A DNA stretch of 64,000 nt from Qaidamihabitans albus (GTDB lineage: Bacteria; Actinomycetota; Actinomycetes; Mycobacteriales; Pseudonocardiaceae). The notes beneath the pieces are model-generated. The model saw nothing but the letters and a program-made list of their open reading frames with translations. It was not told the origin of the DNA and made no database searches. This document shows positions 7,452 to 15,241 of this stretch, one piece after another. Positions within the stretch are counted from its first letter, which is position 1; the number at the start of each line of letters is the position of its first letter. Both the position numbers and the translations under genes were made by a program. The stretch lies in assembly GCF_016464705.1 (NCBI RefSeq), contig NZ_JAEHOB010000004.1, positions 124,001 through 188,000 of the forward strand, read 5' to 3'.

Positions 7452-8227
7452 TGCTGCTCGAGGACAGGGTGGTCGTCGTCTCCGGGGTCGGCCCCGGGCT
7501 GGGCCGCGCGCTGGCCGTGCGGTGCGCTCACGCGGGCGCGGACGTGGTGCTCGCGGCGCGGACCGCCGCACGGCTCGACGAGGTGGCCGAGGAGGTCACC
7601 GACCTCGGCAGGCGCGCGGTGGCCGTGCCCACCGACATCACCGACGACGACTCGGCGGCCCGCCTGGTCGAGTCCACCATGGACGCCTTCGGCCGGGTCG
7701 ACGCGCTCGTCAACAACGCCTTCGCCATCCCGCCGATCGCCGACCTGCTCGACGTGAACCTGGACAAGGTACGCAAGGGCTTCGAGACCAACGTGCTGGC
7801 CGCACTGCGGCTGACCCGGCTGTTCACCCCGGGGCTGGAGGCGGCGGGCGGCTCGGTCGTGATGATCAACTCAGCGGTGCTGCGGCATTCCCGGCGCACC
7901 TTCGGCGCGTACAAGATGGCGAAGTCGAGCCTGCTCGCGCTCGCGCAGAGCCTCGCGACCGAGCTGGGGCCGAAGGGGGTCCGGGTGAACTCGGTGGCCC
8001 CCGGCTACATCTGGGCCGACACCCTCAAGGCCTACTTCGGTTACCTCGCGAAACAGCGCGGGGTCGATCCGGAACAGGTCTACGAGGAGACAGCGGCGAC
8101 CATCGACCTGCGCAGGCTGCCTGAGCCGGAGGAGATCGCCGATGCCGTGGTGTTCCTCGCCTCCGCGCTCGCCCGCGCCGTCACCGGCCAGTGCCTCGAC
8201 GTCAACGGCGGCGAGTACCACCACTAG
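7451..8227 (+). CDS. Short-chain dehydrogenase/reductase (Rv3530c-like)
   Basis: A 258-residue classical SDR. The nucleotide-binding loop is VVVVSGVGPGLGRAL (residues about 7-21), NNA is present at about 92-94, the catalytic Tyr-Lys pair is in YKMAKSS (YxxxK), and the C-terminus GQCLDVNGGEYHH closes the substrate pocket. It should oxidise or reduce an alcohol/ketone with NAD(P). It begins inside the stop of the DUF1214-like gene and is followed 15 bp later by the sulfotransferase. Such an enzyme beside a KstR-like box suggests a sterol or sterol-derived acyl substrate; substrate and direction cannot be read from the sequence. Confidence 0.8.
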   Translation: MLLEDRVVVVSGVGPGLGRALAVRCAHAGADVVLAARTAARLDEVAEEVTDLGRRAVAVPTDITDDDSAARLVESTMDAFGRVDALVNNAFAIPPIADLLDVNLDKVRKGFETNVLAALRLTRLFTPGLEAAGGSVVMINSAVLRHSRRTFGAYKMAKSSLLALAQSLATELGPKGVRVNSVAPGYIWADTLKAYFGYLAKQRGVDPEQVYEETAATIDLRRLPEPEEIADAVVFLASALARAVTGQCLDVNGGEYHH

Positions 8228-8242
8228 GACCCGGGGGACGAG

Positions 8243-9388
8243 ATGAGCACGGGCAGGGACAGCGTCGGCACGGTCGAGGACCTGCACGCCTCGGCGACCC
8301 GGCTTACCGGGCTCGACGACTTCGGCACCGACGACTACCGCGACGGGCTCGCCGTGCTGCTGGAGTCCTACGCGCGCGAGGCGGATCTGACACCGCTCGG
8401 CAACAAGATGAAGCGGACGTTCCTGCGCGGGGCGCTCGTCGCGCGGCTGCTCAGCGAGGCGGCCTGGCGGCGGCATCCGGAGTACGCCGACGTCGCGATC
8501 GAGCGGCCGATCTTCGTCACCGGGCTGCCCCGCACCGGTACCACCGCGCTGCACCGGCTGCTCACCGCCGACCCCGCGCATCAGGGCCTCGAGGTGTGGC
8601 TGACCGAGGTGCCGCAACCGCGTCCGCCGCGGGAGACCTGGGCGGCCGACCCGGTCTTCCAGGGCATCCAGGCAGGCTACGAGCGGCACCACGTCGAGCG
8701 TCCGGAGTTCATGGGTGTGCACGCGATGTCCGCCGACATGGTCGAGGAGTGCTGGCAGCTGCTGCGGCAGTCGATGCGCTCGGTCTCCTACGAATGCCTC
8801 GCGCACGTACCCACCTACTCGGCGTGGCTGGACAAGCAGGACTGGACCGGCGCGTACCGCAGGCACCGGCGAAACCTGCAACTGATCGGCCTGCCCGACC
8901 GCGACCGGCGCTGGGTGCTCAAGAACCCGAGCCACCTTTTCGCGCTCGACGCGCTGCTGGAGGTGTACCCCGACGCGCTGGTGGTACAGACACACCGGTC
9001 GCCGCGCACCGCGATCGCCTCGGTGTGCAGCCTCAACGCGCAGGCGTCGGCGGGCTGGTCGGAGACGTTCCGGGGCGAGGTGATCGGGCGCAACCAGCTC
9101 GACCTGTGGGCGCGCGGGCTGGACCGGTTCGTGACCGAGCGCGCCCGGCACGACCCGGCGCGGTTCTGCGATGTCGAGTACGACGACTTCGTCGCCGACC
9201 CGATCGGCACGGCAGAGTCGATCTACGCGCACTTCGGCCTGCCGCTGACCGACGGGGCGCGGGCGTCGATGCGGGCACTGCACGCGGAGAGCACGGCAGG
9301 TGCGCGCAAGCCCGCGCATCGCTACACCCTCGCCGATTTCGGGCTCACCGAAGAGGAGGTGGACGCCCGCTTCCCCGTCCCCTCGTGA
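8243..9388 (+). CDS. PAPS-type sulfotransferase family protein (Rv3529c-like)
   Basis: A 381-residue sulfotransferase_3-type protein. The 5'-phosphosulfate loop is FVTGLPRTGTTALHRLL (GLPRTGTT at residues 94-101), the 3'-phosphate-binding element is HRSPRTAIAS (251-260), and WVLKNPSHLFALD lies between them. The family transfers sulfonate from PAPS to a hydroxyl, though some members have no shown activity. It has a GGGGGACGAG ribosome site and is the last gene of the KstR-box operon. The adjacent divergent cysD-cysNC-cysQ operon makes PAPS and removes PAP, which supports a real PAPS link. The stop TGA (9386-9388) is inside repeat copy 2. Confidence 0.8.
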   Translation: MSTGRDSVGTVEDLHASATRLTGLDDFGTDDYRDGLAVLLESYAREADLTPLGNKMKRTFLRGALVARLLSEAAWRRHPEYADVAIERPIFVTGLPRTGTTALHRLLTADPAHQGLEVWLTEVPQPRPPRETWAADPVFQGIQAGYERHHVERPEFMGVHAMSADMVEECWQLLRQSMRSVSYECLAHVPTYSAWLDKQDWTGAYRRHRRNLQLIGLPDRDRRWVLKNPSHLFALDALLEVYPDALVVQTHRSPRTAIASVCSLNAQASAGWSETFRGEVIGRNQLDLWARGLDRFVTERARHDPARFCDVEYDDFVADPIGTAESIYAHFGLPLTDGARASMRALHAESTAGARKPAHRYTLADFGLTEEEVDARFPVPS

Positions 9389-9428
9389 GTGCGCACACGA
9401 GTTCTAACTCGCGTGCGCACTCACGAGG
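9381..9428 (+). repeat. Palindromic intergenic repeat, copy 2
   Basis: A 48-bp element with 23-bp arms (one mismatch) around the centre of GTTCTAAC. It lies between two genes in the same direction, provides the sulfotransferase stop codon (9386-9388), and ends 31 bp before the next start. Confidence 0.9.
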
Positions 9429-9459
9429 ACGGGCGCTTCCGCTCGCATAGGGTGGCTCC

Positions 9460-10101
9460 ATGCCGTTCGCCGAACTGCCCGAACGGGCCGCCTGGACACA
9501 CCAGAGCGCACGCTCCGGGTTCGAGGTCGTGTTCTTCCGCCCCATCGACACCGGTTACCTGCTCGAAGGATCCACCACGGCGGTCGAGGACGGGCAGGCC
9601 TGGATCGTCGACTACCGCATCGCGCTGGATGCGGCGTGGGCTACTCGGCGGGCCCGCGTCACCGGCCGGTGGAGCGGCGGATCGGGGTCCACACTGCTGG
9701 AGACCGACGGGCCGGGGCACTGGCGGGTCGACGGCGAGCCGGCGGCGCACCTGGACGGCTGCCTCGACGTGGACCTGGAGTCCTCGGCCGTGACCAACGC
9801 CCTGCCGGTTCACCGATTCGGCCTGCACGTCGGCATGGAGGGTTCCGCGCCGGCTGCCTACGTCCGCGCGCTCGACCTCTCGGTCGAACGACTGGAGCAG
9901 GAGTACCGGCGCATCGACGACGAAGGGCCATATCAACACTTCGACTACCGCGCGCCCGCGTTCGACTTCGCCTGCCGCCTGGTCTACGACGAGTCGGGCC
10001 TCGTCGTGACCTATCCGGCCTTGCAGCACGCTCTGCCTGAGCACCCTCGCGGCGGGACCGAGGCCCCACTGGAGGCCGTGGTGCCGGACGAACGCCGCTG
10101 A
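9460..10101 (+). CDS. Putative glycolipid-binding fold protein (DUF1089/PF06475-like)
   Basis: A 213-residue soluble beta-rich protein. Recognisable stretches are YLLEGSTTAVEDGQAWIVDYRI near the N-terminus, a central DGCLDVDLESSAVTNALPV, and FDYRAPAFDFACRLVYDESGLV towards the C-terminus; these match the pattern of the putative glycolipid-binding family. No signal peptide or membrane segment is visible. It converges with the small-protein pair on the minus strand, with only 7 bp between their ends. The function of the family is not established. Confidence 0.65.
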   Translation: MPFAELPERAAWTHQSARSGFEVVFFRPIDTGYLLEGSTTAVEDGQAWIVDYRIALDAAWATRRARVTGRWSGGSGSTLLETDGPGHWRVDGEPAAHLDGCLDVDLESSAVTNALPVHRFGLHVGMEGSAPAAYVRALDLSVERLEQEYRRIDDEGPYQHFDYRAPAFDFACRLVYDESGLVVTYPALQHALPEHPRGGTEAPLEAVVPDERR

Positions 10102-10108
10102 GCCGGCC

Positions 10109-10495
10109 TCAGTGCTCCAGCAGCTGGTCGAAGAACGAGCGGTAACGCCGCAGCACGAGCCGCAGTTCCTCGGTGGCCGCTCCGCCGCGGCTCCACTGCT
10201 CTTCCAGGCCGCGCCGGTACTCCGCGAACGTGGCGGCGAGCGACTGGATCGTCGCCGCCACCAGCTCGTCCGCCTCCCGCACCGCGCGCTGCGGGTCGTC
10301 GACGAAGCCGGTCTGGATCGCCTGCCAGCGCTCCCGGAACCGCCGCGCCTCCTCGGGCAGGAACAGCTTCTGGTCACCGGGGCCCGAACCGGGCGGTCCG
10401 GAATCCCGCTCGTCCGGCCGTGTCGCGGCGAGCAGGTCCGCGGTGCCGGGCGGCCGGGTGTCGCCCGCTCCCGGGGCGCTCTCGTGCTGTGCCAC
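10109..10495 (-). CDS. Hypothetical soluble protein, paralogue of the upstream membrane-anchored protein
   Basis: A 128-residue protein: a proline/glycine-rich N-terminal half, then a helical C-terminal half with FRERWQAIQTGFVDDPQRAV, READELVAATIQSLA and VLRRYRSFFDQLLE. The helical half clearly matches the upstream protein (10497-11102), which has ERYVQQWALIQEEFVDRPAR and AVGEADRLL at the same positions. No signal or membrane segment is present. The GTG start at 10495 comes one base after the upstream stop, so the two are co-translated. I do not recognise a characterised function. Confidence 0.65.
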   Translation of the reverse strand: MAQHESAPGAGDTRPPGTADLLAATRPDERDSGPPGSGPGDQKLFLPEEARRFRERWQAIQTGFVDDPQRAVREADELVAATIQSLAATFAEYRRGLEEQWSRGGAATEELRLVLRRYRSFFDQLLEH

Positions 10496-10496
10496 G

Positions 10497-11102
10497 TCAA
10501 CGACCACCCTCCGGCATGCCGCGGGGCCTGCTGGGCCGCGAAGCGTTGTCCTCCTCGACCGGGTCCCCGGCATCGTCCTCGATCAGGTCCTCGAACACCG
10601 TGCGGTAGCGCACCATCGCGTCCCGCAGCGCCTCCGTCGAGGCCTCGGTGCGCTCGTGCTCCCGCATCGTGCTGTGCGCCTTGCGGTAGTTCTCGAGCGT
10701 CCGCGCGTGCCGGACGGAGAGGTCGGCGACCTGCTGGTCGTAGCCGTCGGTCGGGTAGCCACGCTCGGCCATCGCCTCCACCAGGAGCCGGTCCGCCTCG
10801 CCCACCGCACGGGCGGGCCGGTCCACGAACTCCTCCTGGATCAGCGCCCACTGCTGTACGTACCGCTCCCGGGCCGAGGGCGACAGCGGGCGAATGTCCA
10901 GCTTCGAGTGGCGCTGTTCTCGATGCGCGAGGTCCCGGTGGGCCGCGCGCCTGCTCCCGTGCCTCTCGACCGTCCGGTCGTACTCGGCACCGAACCTCTG
11001 CCGCAGACGTTGCCGCTGCCTCTCCTGGTACGCCAGCCAGGCCACGACGCCGATAACGGCGACAGCGGCGATCACGATGACGACAACCAGCCACGTGGGC
11101 AT
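10497..11102 (-). CDS. Hypothetical membrane-anchored protein with W-x-x-I-Q / F-V-D-x-P helical domain
   Basis: A 201-residue protein with one N-terminal membrane helix (residues about 4-25, WLVVVIVIAAVAVIGVVAWL) followed by a long basic, helical and probably coiled-coil segment rich in R, Q and E. The core contains the block shared with the next gene: W..IQ..FVD.P.RAV.EAD.L. The tail is acidic, then basic. Topology suggests a cytosolic domain tethered to the membrane. The pair looks like a duplication in which only one copy kept a membrane anchor. Function unknown. Confidence 0.7.
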   Translation of the reverse strand: MPTWLVVVIVIAAVAVIGVVAWLAYQERQRQRLRQRFGAEYDRTVERHGSRRAAHRDLAHREQRHSKLDIRPLSPSARERYVQQWALIQEEFVDRPARAVGEADRLLVEAMAERGYPTDGYDQQVADLSVRHARTLENYRKAHSTMREHERTEASTEALRDAMVRYRTVFEDLIEDDAGDPVEEDNASRPSRPRGMPEGGR

Positions 11103-11192
11103 CGCACTCTCCTCCTGCGTTCGTCGAGCGGCGCCCCCCGCGGATGCCGTATGCCCCGAGTCGCGCGGAAGAAAACGCGGAAGAGAACGCAG

Positions 11193-11552
11193 CTATCGCG
11201 CCGGGCTCTCACGTTGCGCCGGATGTCGGTACCCGTACGCCCGTTCGCGCCGTGGCAGCAGCCGGACCAGCGAGCCACGCGGCACGCCGAGCACCTCTTC
11301 GAGACAGCGCAGCGCCGCCAGCGACTCCGGCCGCTCCGGGCGGCACCGGCCGGACTGCCAGTGGCTCAGCGTGGCGAGGCTGACTGGCACCCCGCAGGCC
11401 CGCAACCGGTACTGGATTCGCTCCAGCCCGAGACCTCGCCGCCGGATCGCCGCCCGCAGCGCCTCCGCGAACGGGCCGGTCGCCAGCAGCGACTCCAGTC
11501 CGGGCGCGCCGCCGCCTTGTTGATCGGCCTGAGGGGTTCGCTGACCGGCCAT
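11193..11552 (-). CDS. XRE-family helix-turn-helix regulator (short)
   Basis: A 119-residue protein with one Cro/CI-type helix-turn-helix: FAEALRAAIRRRGLGLERIQ, then GVPVSLATLSHWQSGRCRPE and SLAALRCLEEVLGVPRGSL. The arrangement matches the XRE regulators common in actinomycetes, which often carry a long C-terminal region; here the protein ends soon after the DNA-binding domain, so it may act as a small dimeric regulator. ATG 11552 has a GGAG site at normal spacing. It lies 90 bp upstream of the paralogous small-protein pair on the same strand and may regulate it. Confidence 0.75.
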   Translation of the reverse strand: MAGQRTPQADQQGGGAPGLESLLATGPFAEALRAAIRRRGLGLERIQYRLRACGVPVSLATLSHWQSGRCRPERPESLAALRCLEEVLGVPRGSLVRLLPRRERAYGYRHPAQRESPAR

Positions 11553-11669
11553 CACTGCTCCAGCCCTAGAAGGAACCGAAGTAGCCTACGACTTTCCGGC
11601 GCCCGCCGGAAGGGCAGGAGGGCGCCAGCGAGAATCCACAATGGACATTCGACGAAGCGCACGCGGTCG

Positions 11670-12353
11670 CTAACGCACGGCGACGGAGAGGGCCTGTGCG
11701 ATCTCCTTGCCGAGCGCATGCGTCGCGGCTTCCGGCTGCGGGCCGACCTTCACGACGATCGGCCCGCCGAACGGCTGCCGCTCGACGACCTCGATCCGCT
11801 CGCCGAGCCCGATGGCGTGCTCGGACAGGTAACGCAGCAGCTCCGGATCGGTGTCCCACACCCGCACTATCTTCCCGACGGCCCCGGTGGGCAGCTCGTC
11901 CAGCAGCCGGGTCGACAGCTCCTCGACGCTGCCGTCCACGGCCGGGATCGGATCACCGTGCGGGTCGCGCACCGGGTTGCCCAGCTTCGCCGCCATCCGC
12001 TCGACGAGCAGGTCGGAGACGACGTGTTCGAGCTGGTCGGCCTCGACATGCACCTCGTCCCAGGTGTAACCGAGCTCGGATACCAGGTACGACTCGATCA
12101 GCCGGTGCCGGCGCAGCACCGCCCGTGCCAGTGCCGTGCCCTCGCCGGTGAGCTCGATGCCGCGGTACGGCACGTGGGCCACGAGGCCCTGCTGAGACAG
12201 CTTGGTCACCATCCCCGAGGCCGAGGAGGGGCTCACTTCCAGCCTGGTCGCCAGCGACGTGTTGGTGACGGCCTCGCCGCGCTCGGCCAGGCCGTAGATC
12301 GCACGCACGTAGTCCTCGATGGACGACGATCGCCGGTTCGAGGTCTCAGCCAT
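11670..12353 (-). CDS. DtxR-family metal-dependent repressor, MntR-like
   Basis: A 227-residue metalloregulator: winged-helix DNA-binding domain (1-65, with VSPSSASGMVTKLSQQGLVA), metal-binding/dimer domain (66-140) and a C-terminal FeoA/SH3-like domain. Aligned with DtxR at offset four, the metal ligands are H83, E87, H102, E109 and H110, but DtxR Cys102 is replaced by Asp106. Mn-type members of the family have an acidic residue in this area, so Mn2+ sensing is more likely than Fe2+ sensing; this is an inference. The true start is ATG 12353. A 23-bp palindrome 22 bp upstream could be its own operator. Confidence 0.82.
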   Translation of the reverse strand: MAETSNRRSSSIEDYVRAIYGLAERGEAVTNTSLATRLEVSPSSASGMVTKLSQQGLVAHVPYRGIELTGEGTALARAVLRRHRLIESYLVSELGYTWDEVHVEADQLEHVVSDLLVERMAAKLGNPVRDPHGDPIPAVDGSVEELSTRLLDELPTGAVGKIVRVWDTDPELLRYLSEHAIGLGERIEVVERQPFGGPIVVKVGPQPEAATHALGKEIAQALSVAVR

Positions 12354-12375
12354 GCGCCCCACGATACGGCTCCAC

Positions 12376-12398
12376 CCCGCTGACCTGAGGTAAGCGGG
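12376..12398. promoter_or_regulatory. 23-bp palindrome upstream of the DtxR-family gene (operator or terminator)
   Basis: Arms CCCGCT/AGCGGG enclose ACCT-G-AGGT, giving 10 of 11 symmetric positions about a single central base. It starts 22 bp upstream of the regulator's ATG and lies just after the upstream GNAT stop on the same strand. It could be an autoregulatory operator or, read as RNA, a terminator hairpin with a 3-nt loop. Confidence 0.45.
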
Positions 12399-12403
12399 TC
12401 GGG

Positions 12404-12835
12404 TCAGGCTCGCCAGCGGTAGCGGATCCAGCCGGACACCGGCTCGGCCCCGAGCTGGGCGTAGAAGGCTGCGGCCCGGTCGTTGTCCGCCTGCATGTCC
12501 CACTCGATCCGGCCGGTCGTGCGCTCGCGCAGCGCGGCCAGCAGCTCGCGACCGAGGCCGTAGCGCCGGTACGCGGGCCGGATGAAGATGTCGTCGAGCC
12601 AGATACCCGGCCGCGCCTCCCAGGTGGAGAAGCTCCACGAGCAGAACGCCATCCCGGCGACCTCGCCGTCCTTCTCCGCGATGAGCACCCACGCCTTCGG
12701 ATCGGGGCCGAACAGGTGCCCCGCCATCTCGGCGCGGTCGAGCGCCAGCTCGTCGTTGCCCTCGTAGCGGGCGTGCTCCTCGATCAGCGAGCAGATCTCG
12801 TCGATGTCCCCGGCAACGGCGTCGCGTACGGGCAC
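12404..12835 (-). CDS. GNAT-family N-acetyltransferase
   Basis: A 143-residue single GNAT domain. The acetyl-CoA-binding motif A is visible as WLDDIFIRPAYRRYGLGRELL, and the C-terminal NDRAAAFYAQLGAEPVSGWIRYR is the usual motif B/C end. The overall pattern resembles diamine (spermidine/spermine-type) acetyltransferases, but many GNATs share it. GTG start at 12835. The DtxR-family gene follows 50 bp downstream on the same strand. The region upstream of the start holds repeat copy 3 and the divergent enoyl-CoA hydratase promoter. Confidence 0.82.
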   Translation of the reverse strand: MPVRDAVAGDIDEICSLIEEHARYEGNDELALDRAEMAGHLFGPDPKAWVLIAEKDGEVAGMAFCSWSFSTWEARPGIWLDDIFIRPAYRRYGLGRELLAALRERTTGRIEWDMQADNDRAAAFYAQLGAEPVSGWIRYRWRA

Positions 12836-12858
12836 CGGCCCTCCTTCCCCTCGTCCGG

Positions 12859-12904
12859 CTCGTGAGTGCGCAGGCGAGTTTTAACTCGTGCCGCCACTCA
12901 CGAG
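12859..12904 (+). repeat. Palindromic intergenic repeat, copy 3 (in a divergent promoter region)
   Basis: A 46-bp element with intact outer arms CTCGTGAGTG and CACTCACGAG, diverged inner arms and the core TTTTAAC. It is the only copy lying between divergent gene starts (GNAT and enoyl-CoA hydratase), so it cannot terminate either neighbouring gene here. Confidence 0.88.
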
Positions 12905-12914
12905 GCCGCAACAC

Positions 12915-12931
12915 TATCGATCGATCGATCG
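12915..12931. promoter_or_regulatory. Candidate operator: iterated self-complementary GATC run
   Basis: The run TATCGATCGATCGATCGG contains the 14-bp palindrome CGATCGATCGATCG, 20 bp upstream of the enoyl-CoA hydratase start. It could be the operator of the TetR gene that ends this operon. It could also be chance. Confidence 0.3.
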
Positions 12932-12950
12932 GCTCGTCTAGGCTGCCCCG

Positions 12951-13694
12951 ATGGAGACCGTGGAACTCGCTGTCGACGAGGGCGTCGCCCTCATCTGGCT
13001 GAACCGCCCTGGCCGGCTCAACGCCGTGGCGCCGGAACTGGTCGACGACCTGCTCACCGCGCTCGGCAGGGTGGCGGCCGACGACGACGTGCGCGCGGTC
13101 GTGCTCGCAGGGCGGGGCCGCGCGTTCTGCGCCGGGCACGACCTCAAGGCACCCGCTCCCGAGGGGGACTCCCGGGCCCGCCTGGAGCGCCTGCAGGACG
13201 TCACCCGCAGGCTGCGCGCGCTGCCGCAGCCGGTGATCGCCGCCGTGCACGGCTACGCCATCGGCGCCGGCGCCGAGTTCGCCCTCGGCTGCGACCTGGT
13301 GCTCGCGGCCGACGACGCCACCTTCTCCTTCCCCGAGGTCGGTCTCGGGCTGAGCGTCACCGGCGCGGCGTCGCGGCTGCTGCCGCTACTGGTCGGGCCG
13401 CTCAAGGCAAGGGAGCTCGTGCTGCTCGGCGAGCGGGTGGACGCCGCCGCGGCGCACCGCCTCGGCCTGGTCAACCGCGTCGTGCCGGCAGGCGACCTGC
13501 TGGAGCGCGCGATGGAGCTGGCGTCGCGGCTGGCCGAGCGGCCCCGTTCGGCGGTCACCCTCGCCAAGCGCGCGCTCGACCGCGGCATCGACAGTGCCCT
13601 GGAAGCCGCGCTCGAACGCGAGGTGAGCCACGCGCTGGTCACCGAGCACACCCCGGAGGTCGCGCGGTCGGCGGAGGAGTTCCGGTCCCGATGA
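12951..13694 (+). CDS. Enoyl-CoA hydratase/isomerase family protein
   Basis: A 247-residue crotonase-fold enzyme. The oxyanion-hole segment GRAFCAGHDLKA and the helix HGYAIGAGAEFALGCDLVLA are present; both catalytic glutamates of hydratases appear, in GAEFALG and in FSFPEVGLGL, so hydration of 2-enoyl-CoA is plausible rather than isomerisation only. It probably acts in beta-oxidation of an unknown acyl chain. It is the first gene of a three-gene operon; its stop overlaps the next start by ATGA. The closely linked acyl-CoA synthetase and TetR gene form one regulated unit. Confidence 0.88.
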   Translation: METVELAVDEGVALIWLNRPGRLNAVAPELVDDLLTALGRVAADDDVRAVVLAGRGRAFCAGHDLKAPAPEGDSRARLERLQDVTRRLRALPQPVIAAVHGYAIGAGAEFALGCDLVLAADDATFSFPEVGLGLSVTGAASRLLPLLVGPLKARELVLLGERVDAAAAHRLGLVNRVVPAGDLLERAMELASRLAERPRSAVTLAKRALDRGIDSALEAALEREVSHALVTEHTPEVARSAEEFRSR

Positions 13695-15241
13695 GCGAGC
13701 CCGAACGGCCCGGCGAGCTGGCCGGGCTTCTCACCAGCGCCGCGCGGCGGTGGCCGGACACCGACGCGTGGGTGTTCGACGCGACCGGCGAACGGCTCAC
13801 CTTCGCCGATGTCGACCGGCGCAGTGGCGAGCTCGCCTCCGCGCTGGCCGCCCTCGGCACCGAGCCGGGTGACCGGGTCGCCGTGATGCTGCCCAACCGG
13901 CCCGAGTTCCCATTGCTCTGGCTGGCCCTCGCCCGGCTCGGCGCCGTGCTGGTGCCGGTCAACACCAACTACCGCGAGCTGGACGGCGAACACGTGCTGG
14001 CCCACTCCGGCGCCCGGCTGGCGGTCGCGGCGCCGGAGTTCGCCGAGCTGCTGCGCACGATCGCCCCGCGCACGGGCGTGCGGCGGGTGCTGACCGTGGC
14101 CGAACTGGCCCCGCACAACCCGCCGCCCGCGGTCCGGGTGGTGCCGGAGCAGCCTGCCAACATCCAGTACACCTCGGGCACCACCGGCGCCCCCAAGGGC
14201 TGCGTGCTGCCGCACCGGTACTGGACGACGCTCGCCCACGATCTCGCCACCGAGTTCCCCGCCGTCGGCACCGACGACATCATGCTGACCGCGCAGCCGT
14301 TCCACTACATCGATCCGCAGTGGAACGTCGCGCTGGGACTGGCCTCGGGCGCGACACTCGTGGTGCTCGACCGCTTCCACCCCTCGACGTTCTGGGCCAA
14401 GGTGCGCGAGTACGGGGTCACCTGGTTCTACTGCCTCGGCCTGATGCCGACACTGCTGCTGCAAACCCCCGAGACTCCGCGGGACCGCGCGCACCGCGTC
14501 CGCGCGATCACCGCGTCGGCCATCCCGCACGAGCTGCACGCGGAGTTGGAGCGGCGGTGGGGCGTGCCCTGGTACGAGGCGTTCGGGATGACCGAGACCG
14601 GGGGCGACATCCGGGTGTCCCCCGACGATCACGACCAGACCGTCGGCACCGGGTGCATCGGCAGGCCGTCCCGCTACCGGGAGGCGATGATCGGCGACGC
14701 GACCGGCCGGCCCGTGCCCCGCGGCGAGACCGGCGAACTGCTGCTGCGCGGCATCGGCCTCATGCACGGCTACCACGCCGATCCCGAGGCCACCGCCCGC
14801 GCGTTCCGCGACGGCTGGTTCCACACCGGGGATCTGGCCCGGATGGACGGCGAGGGCCGCGTGTACTTCGTCGGCCGGACCAAGGACATGATCCGGCGCA
14901 GCGGCGAGAACGTGTCGGCCGAGGAGGTGGAGCGGGCGCTGGTGCTGCATCCGGCGGTGCGGACGGCGGCCGTGCTGGCGGTGCCGGATCCGTTGCGCGG
15001 CGAGGAGATCAAGGCGCACATCGTCCTCGGGGACGGGTACACACCCGAGGAAGTGCCGCCGGCGGACCTGGCCGGCTTCTGCGGCGACAAGCTCGCCTAC
15101 TTCAAGGTGCCGCGTTACTGGACCTACGCGACCTCGCTGCCGATGACCCCGTCGGAGCGGGTCGCCAAGGGCGAGCTGCGCCGGGCGGACGAGGACCCGA
15201 GGGTGGGTGCCTACGACCGGGTGGAGGGCAGGTGGCGGTAG
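13691..15241 (+). CDS. Class I adenylate-forming acyl-CoA synthetase
   Basis: A 516-residue ANL-superfamily enzyme that activates a carboxylic acid to acyl-AMP and then acyl-CoA. Motifs: NIQYTSGTTGAPKGCVLPH (P-loop), YEAFGMTETGG, GWFHTGDLARMDGEGRVYFVGRTKDMI (hinge), and the C-terminal catalytic Lys region PSERVAKGELR. The length fits medium-chain or carnitine-type CoA ligases (CaiC-like); the acid substrate cannot be read. It overlaps the hydratase by four bases and the TetR start overlaps its end by ten, so the three are one operon. Confidence 0.87.
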   Translation: MSEPERPGELAGLLTSAARRWPDTDAWVFDATGERLTFADVDRRSGELASALAALGTEPGDRVAVMLPNRPEFPLLWLALARLGAVLVPVNTNYRELDGEHVLAHSGARLAVAAPEFAELLRTIAPRTGVRRVLTVAELAPHNPPPAVRVVPEQPANIQYTSGTTGAPKGCVLPHRYWTTLAHDLATEFPAVGTDDIMLTAQPFHYIDPQWNVALGLASGATLVVLDRFHPSTFWAKVREYGVTWFYCLGLMPTLLLQTPETPRDRAHRVRAITASAIPHELHAELERRWGVPWYEAFGMTETGGDIRVSPDDHDQTVGTGCIGRPSRYREAMIGDATGRPVPRGETGELLLRGIGLMHGYHADPEATARAFRDGWFHTGDLARMDGEGRVYFVGRTKDMIRRSGENVSAEEVERALVLHPAVRTAAVLAVPDPLRGEEIKAHIVLGDGYTPEEVPPADLAGFCGDKLAYFKVPRYWTYATSLPMTPSERVAKGELRRADEDPRVGAYDRVEGRWR

